Shown here piece by piece: positions 18,257-25,477 of a DNA stretch of 64,000 nucleotides. The DNA lies in the NCBI GenBank assembly GCA_017410525.1, contig JAFQQQ010000002.1, positions 62,001 through 126,000 of the forward strand. Reading direction: 5' to 3'. The notes below the pieces were generated by a model. That model was not told the origin of the DNA. It made no database searches and saw only the letters and a list, made by a program, of their open reading frames with translations. The DNA comes from Bacilli bacterium (GTDB lineage Bacteria; Bacillota_I; Bacilli_A; RF39; UBA660). The translations under genes and the position numbers were made by a program. The first letter of the stretch is position 1. Each line of letters begins with the position of its first letter.

Positions 18257-18275
18257 TTATTGATAGGAGATGTTT

Positions 18276-18959
18276 ATGAAAAATATAATACCATTTAAAA
18301 AAGATGTAATTTTTAAAACAAACTTAAGTGAAATAACAAGTATATCTTTAGAAAATACATTAAATTTAAAAGATGACACTATAAGTGGAGATTTTATAAT
18401 AAGTGGAGATTATAAAGTAAGTGATAAAAGTACAAGTGTAGAACCATTTAATTTAAATATCCCATTTGAAATAGTTTTGGATGACAGATTTGAAACTAAT
18501 AAGGCGACTATTGATATAGATGATTTTTATTATGAAATAGTTAATAATAATGTCTTATCTGTTTCAATAGATGTATTAGTAGATCATTTGCAGGAAAAAC
18601 CATTAATAGAAACAGACTATTTAGTAGAGGTTACTCCTGTAAGAACAGTATTAGATTGCGAGGAAGAAGAAATGGAAAATAGTGTAGTAGAAGAAAGATG
18701 TATAGAAAAAGAAGAAGAGTTACCAAAAAGAAATGAAAAAGAAATAGAAGCAAAAATCAATTCAATATTTAGTAATGGAACATTTAATGATGAAGTATAT
18801 GTAACTTATAACGTATTTATAATAAGGGATGGAGACACTCTAGATAGTATTATGGAAAAGTATAATGTTACTCAAGAAGAATTAGAAAAATATAACGATT
18901 TAAGCAATTTAAAATTAGGAGATAAACTAATTATACCTAATAGTTATGAAGGAAATTAG
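18276..18959 (+). CDS. SpoVID-like LysM protein
   Basis: This 227-residue protein has an N-terminal beta-rich domain with FKTNLSEITSISLE and SGDFIISGDYKVS, a pattern resembling the SpoVID coat-encasement domain. An acidic middle follows, and a C-terminal LysM domain (about 180-227) reads RDGDTLDSIMEKYNVTQEEL, then LKLGDKLIIP. SpoVID drives spore-coat encasement in B. subtilis. The next gene is a YsxE-like kinase-fold protein overlapping by 14 bases, which is the spoVID-ysxE order of B. subtilis. ATG 18276 is chosen because AGGAG lies 6 bases upstream. The LysM domain alone is certain; the SpoVID assignment rests on both domains and synteny. Confidence 0.7.
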   Translation: MKNIIPFKKDVIFKTNLSEITSISLENTLNLKDDTISGDFIISGDYKVSDKSTSVEPFNLNIPFEIVLDDRFETNKATIDIDDFYYEIVNNNVLSVSIDVLVDHLQEKPLIETDYLVEVTPVRTVLDCEEEEMENSVVEERCIEKEEELPKRNEKEIEAKINSIFSNGTFNDEVYVTYNVFIIRDGDTLDSIMEKYNVTQEELEKYNDLSNLKLGDKLIIPNSYEGN

Positions 18960-19830
18960 TGAATTATTAAAGAAGAATGATATAAGAGCTTTGAGTTATA
19001 AAAGAAATGGTAATGTTATAATTGCTAATACTAATATAGGTAAAGTAGTAATAAAAAAAAATAAGAATAAAGATTATATTTATAATTATTTAAATACTAG
19101 AAATTTTAATTATTATCCTGAAGTAATAGAAAAAGAAAATTACGTGGTATCTAAATATGTAGAAGATGTAAATATTCCACAGGAACAAAAAATATTAGAT
19201 TTAATAGATTTAGTCTCACTTATGCATAGTAAAACAACTCATTATAAAAATATAAGTGAAGATGAATATAAAAAGATATATGAAGATTTAATGAATAACT
19301 TTGAATATTTATTTGAATATTATAATGATTTAATATCTATAATAGATGATAAAGTGTTTATGAGCCCAAGTGAGTATTTGCTTGCTAGAAATATAAGTGC
19401 GATATTTAAATCTATTGAAATAGGTAAGGGATATGTAGAAAATTGGATAAAAGAAGTAGAAGGTATGAATAAACTTAGAATGAGTATAGTACACAATAAT
19501 TTAGATTTATCTCACTATATTAGAAATAGTTACGATTATTTGGTTAGTTGGGATAAATCTAAAATAGATATACCGGTATTTGATTTATATAATTTATACA
19601 ACAATCATTTTTTAGACTTTGATTTTGTTGAACTATTAAAAAGATATGAACAAACATATCCTTTAAAAAAGTATGAATTAGATTTATTCTTCATACTAAT
19701 AAATATGCCTTCTAAAATAGAGTTTGATGATACTGAATTTAATATGTGTATTAAAATTAGTAATGAAATAGATAAACTTTATAAAAGTAATGAATTAGTA
19801 AATAAATACAATAAAACTATTAGTAATTAA
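18946..19830 (+). CDS. YsxE/CotS-like kinase-fold protein (probably inactive)
   Basis: This 294-residue protein looks like the CotS/YutH/YsxE spore-coat family, which shares the aminoglycoside phosphotransferase fold. An N-lobe-like section (NVIIANTNIGKVVIKKNK) and a catalytic-loop-like section are visible: SIVHNNLDLSHYIR, then YLVSWDKSKID. In active kinases the loop is HGDL; here it is HNNL, so the catalytic Asp is lost, suggesting a pseudokinase. Its 14-base overlap with the SpoVID-like gene implies translational coupling. The spoVID-ysxE pair in B. subtilis is the main reason for the name. Confidence 0.65.
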   Translation: MKEISELLKKNDIRALSYKRNGNVIIANTNIGKVVIKKNKNKDYIYNYLNTRNFNYYPEVIEKENYVVSKYVEDVNIPQEQKILDLIDLVSLMHSKTTHYKNISEDEYKKIYEDLMNNFEYLFEYYNDLISIIDDKVFMSPSEYLLARNISAIFKSIEIGKGYVENWIKEVEGMNKLRMSIVHNNLDLSHYIRNSYDYLVSWDKSKIDIPVFDLYNLYNNHFLDFDFVELLKRYEQTYPLKKYELDLFFILINMPSKIEFDDTEFNMCIKISNEIDKLYKSNELVNKYNKTISN

Positions 19831-19840
19831 TAGTTTTTAT
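19813..19840 (+). terminator. Intrinsic terminator after ysxE-like gene
   Basis: AAAACTATTA and TAATAGTTTT arms overlap the stop codon, followed by T. Confidence 0.8.
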
Positions 19841-19883
19841 TTAGTTTTTAAAAAAAATGTAGTATAATTAAATAGGTGATAAT

Positions 19884-20951
19884 ATGGCAAAAAGAAGAAG
19901 ATTAAGTAAAAAAGGGAAAAAATTCTTTAGTTTATTGAGTGTTATTTTTATAACTATAATTGCTATAGTGATTTGCTATAATTTAGGTGGAGAAAAAACA
20001 ACTACTGAAACTCCAGAAGATAAACCGCAAAAGAAGGAAGAACCTAAGGTAGAAGAAAAATTAAAAATATTGGATTTAGACTCTAATACAAGACCTTATG
20101 CGGTGATGATAAATAATATTAAAACTGTTTGGGGATATCAAAGTGGTATTCAAGATGCTTATATGGTATATGAGATAATCGTTGAGGGCGGATATACTAG
20201 ACTTATGGCATTGTATAAAGATAAAAATTTAGATAGAATTGGATCAGTTAGATCATCTAGACATTATTTTTTAGATTATGCTTTAGAAAATGATGCAATT
20301 TATGTACATTTTGGATGGAGCCCACAAGCGCAAGGTGATATTAAAAAACTTGGAGTAAACAATATTAATTTTATCAGTTATAATGGTTATACTAGAGATA
20401 GAAGTTTAGGTCTTGCTTCTGAGCACACTGCTTTCACAACCACTAAAGATATAATGAATGGTGCAGATAAATATGGTTATAGTAAAACTACTGATGAAAA
20501 ACCATTATTAGATTATAGTGTTAAAACGGTAACCTTATCTAATATGGAGGGCGTAATTCAAGCAAATAAAGTATTTATAGATTATTCAAATAGTAGATCT
20601 ACTTCATTTGAATATGATAGTATTAATAAAGTTTATAAAAGATTTCAGAATAATATAATACATAAAGATTATGTAACTGGATTACAATATACAACAAAAA
20701 ATATCATAACTTATCAAGTGGAAAATTATACTATAAGTGGTGATAATAAAGGAAGACAAACTTTAGAAAATATTGGAAGTGGTACTGGATGGTATATTAC
20801 AGAGGGATATGCAGTGCCAATAACTTGGGAAAAATCTTCAAGAAATAGTAAAACGATTTATAAGTATAATGATGGAACGAAAATAAAAGTTAATGATGGA
20901 AATACTTATATTCAAATACAGCCTAAAGGAAAAGATTTAACAATAGAATAA
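19884..20951 (+). CDS. DUF3048 / YerB-family membrane-anchored protein
   Basis: This 355-residue protein has a basic N-terminus, one transmembrane segment (about residues 15-33), a charged Pro/Glu linker, and an extracellular DUF3048 domain. Landmarks are RPYAVMINNI, QDAYMVYEIIVEGGYTRLMA, DRIGSVRSSRHYFLDYA, and the C-terminal TGWYITEGYAVPITWEK. The family is common in Bacilli and of unknown biochemical role. Typical YerB proteins are lipoproteins; this one has no lipobox. The start follows AGGTGAT. No partner gene is evident. Confidence 0.85.
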   Translation: MAKRRRLSKKGKKFFSLLSVIFITIIAIVICYNLGGEKTTTETPEDKPQKKEEPKVEEKLKILDLDSNTRPYAVMINNIKTVWGYQSGIQDAYMVYEIIVEGGYTRLMALYKDKNLDRIGSVRSSRHYFLDYALENDAIYVHFGWSPQAQGDIKKLGVNNINFISYNGYTRDRSLGLASEHTAFTTTKDIMNGADKYGYSKTTDEKPLLDYSVKTVTLSNMEGVIQANKVFIDYSNSRSTSFEYDSINKVYKRFQNNIIHKDYVTGLQYTTKNIITYQVENYTISGDNKGRQTLENIGSGTGWYITEGYAVPITWEKSSRNSKTIYKYNDGTKIKVNDGNTYIQIQPKGKDLTIE

Positions 20952-21048
20952 ACCTTTATTAAAAAAATTTAAAAAAAGGTAACAAAAACCATTATAATTT
21001 TTGTATATTTATGATATAATGTAATAGTTGCTGAGGTGAATTAGAGGT

Positions 21049-21561
21049 ATGGCAAATTATAATAAAGATCAAGAATACCTATATATTATAGATAATATAA
21101 TGGAAAATAAAGAGTTTAAGAAGATAGAGAATATTAAACATCATAATACAACTAGGTTAGATCATTCAATGAAGGTTTCATATTATTCATATAAGATTGC
21201 TAAAACATTAAAACTTGATTATAAAGAAGTAGCAAGAGGGGGACTTCTTCATGATTTCTATACAGATGAAATAAGCGAATGTGCCAAGATTAAAGATAAA
21301 ATAAAATTATTTTCAACACAACACCCAAAAGATGCTGTAAATAATGCCACAACTTATTTTAATTTATCTGAAAAAGAAATAAATATAATAGAATCACATA
21401 TGTTTCCTGTGGATTATAGGATTCCTAAATATGCGGAAAGTTGGATTGTTAGTTTAGTAGATAAGGCATTAAGTTTTGGAGAGTTTTCTAAAAAGTTTAG
21501 TTATAAATTAAGTTATGGATTTAATTTATACTTATTATTTATATTAAATATTATAAAATAG
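21049..21561 (+). CDS. HD-domain phosphohydrolase-like protein
   Basis: This 170-residue protein has the HD metal-binding set: H in TTRLDHSMKVSYYSY, the HD pair in ARGGLLHDFYTDE, and later histidines in IIESHMFPVDY. Such proteins hydrolyse phosphoester bonds in nucleotides; the substrate is unknown. A TATAAT (21015-21020) and GAGGTGA (21033-21039) precede ATG 21049. A hairpin separates it from the tRNA gene. Possible relatives include small HD proteins of Clostridia and Bacilli. Confidence 0.8.
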   Translation: MANYNKDQEYLYIIDNIMENKEFKKIENIKHHNTTRLDHSMKVSYYSYKIAKTLKLDYKEVARGGLLHDFYTDEISECAKIKDKIKLFSTQHPKDAVNNATTYFNLSEKEINIIESHMFPVDYRIPKYAESWIVSLVDKALSFGEFSKKFSYKLSYGFNLYLLFILNIIK

Positions 21562-21584
21562 GCTTATTTATATAAGCCTTAATT
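21559..21584 (+). terminator. Terminator-like hairpin between HD gene and tRNA-Arg
   Basis: AGGCTTA and TAAGCCT arms, followed by a weak T-rich tail. It may terminate only partly, so the tRNA may share the transcript. Confidence 0.6.
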
Positions 21585-21585
21585 T

Positions 21586-21662
21586 GTATCCGTAGCTCAG
21601 TAGGATAGAGCGATTGCCTCCTAAGCAATAGGTCGTTGGTTCGATTCCAATCGGGTACACCA
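21586..21662 (+). tRNA. tRNA-Arg (anticodon CCT)
   Basis: The cloverleaf closes with acceptor arms GTATCCG and CGGGTAC (one G-T pair), a D-arm around TAGCTCAGTAGGATAGAGC, anticodon arms ATTGC and GCAAT with loop CTCCTAA, and a T-arm with GGTTCGATTCC. The anticodon CCT is at 21620-21622 and reads AGG. CCA is encoded at the end. Position 32 is C, the base that TtcA thiolates in some tRNAs. Confidence 0.96.
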
Positions 21663-21679
21663 TTTTTGTATATATTTTA

Positions 21680-21707
21680 AAAAAGAATAGTTTTATATTC
21701 TTTTTCT
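21680..21707 (+). terminator. Intrinsic terminator after tRNA-Arg
   Basis: AAAAAGAATA and TATTCTTTTT arms with a T-rich tail. Confidence 0.85.
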
Positions 21708-21739
21708 TTATAGTATAATATAACTGTTGGGAGTAATTT

Positions 21740-22570
21740 ATGGAAAAGTATAAAGATGTAGAAAAAAGTATAATAAAAAAATATAGAAAAGAAATATGGA
21801 GTAAATTTGTAAAAGCAGTACAAGAGTATGAACTTATAGAAGAAAATGATAATATTATGGTATGTATAAGTGGTGGTAAAGATTCATTTTTGCTTGCTAA
21901 ATGTTTTCAAGAAATAATTAAACATGGTAAGTTTAAATTTAATGCTCATTATGTAGTAATGAATCCAGGTTATAAATTAGAAAACTTAGAATTAATAAAA
22001 AAGAATGCATTAGAACTTAATATACCAATTGAAATATTTGAAAGTGACATATTTGAAGTAGTTGATAAAGTATCAAGTGAAAGTCCTTGTTATTTATGTG
22101 CTAGAATGAGAAGGGGATTTTTATATAGTAAAGCAAGAGAATTAGGATGCAATAAAATCGCTTTGGGTCATCATTTTGATGATGTAATTGAAACAACTCT
22201 TCTTTCTATGTTTTATGGATCAGAAATTAAAACAATGATGCCAAAACTTCATAGTACTAATTTTAAAGGTTTAGAACTTATAAGACCTTTATATTTAGTC
22301 AAAGAGGAAGATATTATTAGTTGGAGTAAATCTAATGAATTAACATTCTTAAATTGTGCTTGTAAGTTTACAGAAAAAAATTCAAATGATTTTGAAAGTA
22401 CTAGTAAAAGAAAAGAAATAAAACAACTAATAAAGGATTTGAAGAAAATTAATAAAAATATAGATCATAATATATTTAAAAGCTTAGATAATATAAACTT
22501 AAATTGTGTTCTTGGAACTACTAAAAATGGTGTAAAAAAAAGTTTTTTAGAAGATTACGATAAAGAATAA
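21740..22570 (+). CDS. ttcA: TtcA-family tRNA 2-thiocytidine synthetase
   Basis: This 276-residue PP-loop ATPase has the nucleotide motif VCISGGKDSFLL (about residues 41-52). The iron-sulfur-binding cysteines appear as SPCYLCARMRRG and, later, FLNCACKFTEK. GHHFDDVIETTLLSMFYG is the conserved adenylation helix. TtcA makes s2C at position 32 of certain Arg and Ser tRNAs. The tRNA-Arg(CCT) gene with C32 ends 78 bases upstream, and tRNA-Ser(GCT) in this window also has C32. The terminator between tRNA and ttcA argues against a shared transcript. A related PP-loop sulfurtransferase cannot be fully excluded. Confidence 0.85.
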   Translation: MEKYKDVEKSIIKKYRKEIWSKFVKAVQEYELIEENDNIMVCISGGKDSFLLAKCFQEIIKHGKFKFNAHYVVMNPGYKLENLELIKKNALELNIPIEIFESDIFEVVDKVSSESPCYLCARMRRGFLYSKARELGCNKIALGHHFDDVIETTLLSMFYGSEIKTMMPKLHSTNFKGLELIRPLYLVKEEDIISWSKSNELTFLNCACKFTEKNSNDFESTSKRKEIKQLIKDLKKINKNIDHNIFKSLDNINLNCVLGTTKNGVKKSFLEDYDKE

Positions 22571-22620
22571 TATATTTATTATTTTTTTATGATATAATTT
22601 AAATAGTAGAGAGTGATTAT

Positions 22621-23280
22621 ATGGATAATAATATGAGAAAAAAAGCTGCTAATAAGTATTTTAAAGCAGTACAAGAATTAAATGAAGAAAGAAAACATAA
22701 ATTTATTTATATTTTAAGTATTATATTATTTACACTTATTATTATAAAAATAACAATAGGGGAAATAGTAATACCTTTAAACTCTAGAATATTTCCCTAT
22801 AAAGACAATAGATTATATGAAGTATATTTAAATAATTTAAATGTTGAAGTAGAAGTTCAAGATATAAAAAAGATTACAATAATACCTTATTTTCTTTCAA
22901 TAGGTCAATATTATAGTGGTGTTTATCAAGGTAGTTTAGGAATATATGACGATGTTAAAGAAAGTGATTCATATAAATTAAAAATAAATTCTTATGATTG
23001 CTATTCAAAAGTTCCGTCTTTAGAAGAAAATAAAAATATTGAATATAAAATTAGTTGTAATACTGAACAAGATTATATAAGAAAATTGACTAATGATACA
23101 AAATATACTATGTATATAAAACATACTTATAAAGGAAAAGAAACTTATCTTTATGAAGGTTCATTTATAGAAGAAATAACACCCTTTATAATAAAAAAGG
23201 GAAGATATCTTATAGAAATAACAGGAACGTATAAAAATGTAGAAAGCAAAATATATGTTTCGTTTGATAAGAATAACTAA
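22621..23280 (+). CDS. Single-pass membrane protein of unknown function
   Basis: This 219-residue protein has a charged N-terminal 28 residues, one transmembrane helix (about residues 29-48, IYILSIILFTLIIIKITIG), and an extracytoplasmic beta-rich domain of about 165 residues. The latter has two Cys, in YDCYSKVP and KISCNTEQD, that could form a disulfide. I do not recognise a family. It lies between ttcA and the YgjP-like gene, each with its own ribosome site. Confidence 0.65.
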   Translation: MDNNMRKKAANKYFKAVQELNEERKHKFIYILSIILFTLIIIKITIGEIVIPLNSRIFPYKDNRLYEVYLNNLNVEVEVQDIKKITIIPYFLSIGQYYSGVYQGSLGIYDDVKESDSYKLKINSYDCYSKVPSLEENKNIEYKISCNTEQDYIRKLTNDTKYTMYIKHTYKGKETYLYEGSFIEEITPFIIKKGRYLIEITGTYKNVESKIYVSFDKNN

Positions 23281-23326
23281 GTTTATTCTTTTTTTTATAT
23301 GTGTTATAATTATTATAGGTGAAATC

Positions 23327-23962
23327 ATGAGGTATGAATTAAATGGTATAGAGTATGATGTTATAATAGAAAAAAAGAATAATAAAAACTTATATATAAG
23401 AGTAAAAGAAGATGGTAAGATATATGTTACTTGTAATTATTTGGCTACTAAAGGGATGATATTAAAAGTTTTAAATGAAAATACTAAAGCTTTACAAAAA
23501 ATGGTAAAACAGGCTTTAAAACAAAAGGAAAAAAGTAATAAGTTCTTTTATTTGGGTAATTCATATGATATAATTATAAATGAAGATATAAATAGCGTAA
23601 AAATTGAAGATGATAAAATATATATAAAAGATTTGAAAATGCTTGATAAGTGGAAGAAAGAAGAAATTATTAGGGTATTTGATGATAGATTTGTTATAGT
23701 TTTTAATCAATTTAAAGAGAATATAAAGTCTCCAATACTTAAAATAAGAGACATGAAAACTAGGTGGGGAGTTTATAATAGAAAGAACCATACAATTACT
23801 TTAAATGCTAAATTAATAGAATTTGATACTCAAAAAATAGATTATGTTATTATACATGAATTATCACATATAATACATTTTAATCATTCTAAATCATTTT
23901 GGAATTTAGTTAGTAAATATTGTAAGGATTATAAAAAAATAAGAAAAGAGATGAAGGAATAA
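23327..23962 (+). CDS. YgjP-like metal-dependent hydrolase (DUF45)
   Basis: This 211-residue protein has the zinc protease signature HELSHIIHFNHSKSFW (HExxH, then a third His) near the C-terminus and the upstream KTRWGVYNRKNHTITLNAKLI block typical of the YgjP/WLM-like group. The N-terminal half is beta-rich. The start is ATG 23327, which has AGGTGA 7 bases upstream and an extended -10 (TG then TATAAT at 23305-23310); the longer frame from 23255 overlaps the previous gene. The stop codon overlaps the ATG of the next gene (TAATGA), so the two are coupled. Confidence 0.83.
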   Translation: MRYELNGIEYDVIIEKKNNKNLYIRVKEDGKIYVTCNYLATKGMILKVLNENTKALQKMVKQALKQKEKSNKFFYLGNSYDIIINEDINSVKIEDDKIYIKDLKMLDKWKKEEIIRVFDDRFVIVFNQFKENIKSPILKIRDMKTRWGVYNRKNHTITLNAKLIEFDTQKIDYVIIHELSHIIHFNHSKSFWNLVSKYCKDYKKIRKEMKE

Positions 23963-25191
23963 TGAAAGAATCTTTTAAAAAAATTAGATATATTTTATTA
24001 GTGCTAATTTTATTAGTTGTTAATTTTTCAGTTCCAACAAAAGAGGTTGCTGAAGCTAAAACTTTAAGAGATTTAAAGGAAGAATTAGCGCAAAAAGAAG
24101 CTAATTTAAAAGCTGGTGTTAGTGAAAAATTATTAACAGAACAAGAAATAGCTACTAAAAAAGAAAGTATTAATAAAATTAATATAGAAATAGATTCCAT
24201 TCAACAAGAATTAATTAATTTAACTGAGGAGATAGAACAATTAAATGTTGAGATAGTTGAAAAAGAAAAAGAAATAAAAAATATTATTAATTATTATCAA
24301 TTGTCTAGTAGTGAATCTGCTTACTTAGAATATATTTTTGAAGCTGTAGATTTTACAGATTTTATATATAGAATGGCTATAACTGAACAACTTTCTGATT
24401 ATAATGATAAACTAATTGATGAATATCATCAAAAAATAAAAGAAAATGAACAAAAAAAGAAAGATTTAGATGCTAAAACTATTTCGTTAAACGAAAAACA
24501 AAATCAATTGCAAGCAGAATTAGTTTCTTTGGGAGATCAATTAGGCAGTATAGTAGAAGAAAATGTAACTATGGAAGAAGAAATTAGGTCTTTAAAGAAA
24601 GTAATAGATACATATGAAAAAACGTATAACTGTGGACTTGATGAAGACATCAATACCTGCGGTAAAGGAAAGCTACCTGTAGACACTGCATTTTATAGGC
24701 CTGTAAAAACAGGTAGAGTATCAAGCAATTATGGGTGGAGAACATATTGGATAAATGGTGCAGAAAAAACTGATTTTCATTATGGTGTTGACATTTCACG
24801 TACGGGTTATAAAGCACCAGTTAATCCTATTGCCGCTGGACGCGTTGCTTATATAGAAGAACAAACTAAATGTGGAGGTAATAGAGTTTATATTCATCAT
24901 GATGTAAAAGGTCAAAAGTATACTTCGGGTTATTTCCACTTGGCATATATAAACGTTAAAGTGGGTGATATAGTTACTACTGAAAGTGTTATAGGTGGTG
25001 TAGGTGGTATAGAATCTTATGACGGTTGTTCGACTGCCGTACATCTTCACCTTCAAATTTCAACAACTAATATTGAACCACTTAAATTAGGATTTTATTC
25101 TAGATTTACTGCAAGAAGTTTTAATCCAAGAAATGTGTTAAATTTACCTAAAGAAGGTTCTTTCTTCTATGATAAAACAACTAAATATTAA
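23962..25191 (+). CDS. M23 peptidase with coiled-coil N-terminus (EnvC/PcsB-like murein hydrolase)
   Basis: This 409-residue secreted protein has an N-terminal signal/anchor segment (RYILLVLILLVVNFSV), a long coiled coil (about residues 32-215, rich in Glu, Lys and Gln), and a C-terminal LytM/M23 domain. Zinc ligands are visible in DFHYGVDIS and VHLHLQIS, with RVYIHHD and GYFHLAYI nearby. Coiled-coil M23 proteins of this layout act in cell separation and are controlled by FtsEX in other Firmicutes, although ftsEX is not here. It overlaps the YgjP gene by 1 base. The paired Cys at about 222 and 231 may form a disulfide. Confidence 0.9.
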   Translation: MKESFKKIRYILLVLILLVVNFSVPTKEVAEAKTLRDLKEELAQKEANLKAGVSEKLLTEQEIATKKESINKINIEIDSIQQELINLTEEIEQLNVEIVEKEKEIKNIINYYQLSSSESAYLEYIFEAVDFTDFIYRMAITEQLSDYNDKLIDEYHQKIKENEQKKKDLDAKTISLNEKQNQLQAELVSLGDQLGSIVEENVTMEEEIRSLKKVIDTYEKTYNCGLDEDINTCGKGKLPVDTAFYRPVKTGRVSSNYGWRTYWINGAEKTDFHYGVDISRTGYKAPVNPIAAGRVAYIEEQTKCGGNRVYIHHDVKGQKYTSGYFHLAYINVKVGDIVTTESVIGGVGGIESYDGCSTAVHLHLQISTTNIEPLKLGFYSRFTARSFNPRNVLNLPKEGSFFYDKTTKY

Positions 25192-25204
25192 TCGACAAAT
25201 TAAA

Positions 25205-25242
25205 TTAGTCACTACTATTATAATAATAGTGGTGATTTTTTT
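25205..25242 (+). terminator. Hairpin ending the M23 gene and covering the next ribosome site
   Basis: TCACTACTATTA (25209-25220) pairs with TAATAGTGGTGA (25224-25235), with seven T following. The right arm contains the GGTGA used by the cse60-like ORF at 25243, so the hairpin can act as terminator and also hide that ribosome site. Confidence 0.75.
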
Positions 25243-25413
25243 ATGAAGGTAAAATTATTTGATGAATCTCATGAATTAGATTTAGAAAGTAAGATAAATA
25301 AATTTTTAAGTGAAAAAGAAATAGACCTTATAGATATTAAATATCAAGTAGCTATTAACATCTGTGGAGAAGAACAAATATATTGTTTTAGTGCTATGTT
25401 AATTTATAGATAA
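25243..25413 (+). CDS. Cse60-like small sporulation protein
   Basis: This 56-residue ORF runs from ATG 25243 to TAA 25411-25413. It begins MKVKLFDESHELDLESKI, contains IDIKYQVAINICGEEQIYC and ends FSAMLIYR. That pattern is shared by the Cse60 family, a sigma-E-dependent small protein of B. subtilis with no known mechanism. The ribosome site GGTGA is 8 bases upstream and lies within a hairpin arm. I recognise it from memory of the family, so a profile search would settle it. Confidence 0.72.
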   Translation: MKVKLFDESHELDLESKINKFLSEKEIDLIDIKYQVAINICGEEQIYCFSAMLIYR

Positions 25414-25477
25414 TTTTGTTGAATAAAAAATATTATTTTTAAACATCATACTCATAGAATATTAAAGGAGGGATTAT

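Noticed and set aside
25430-25455. Sigma-E-like promoter before clpC (CATACTCAT)
   Set aside because: The -10 does not match CATANNNT fully, and the -35 spacing is poor.
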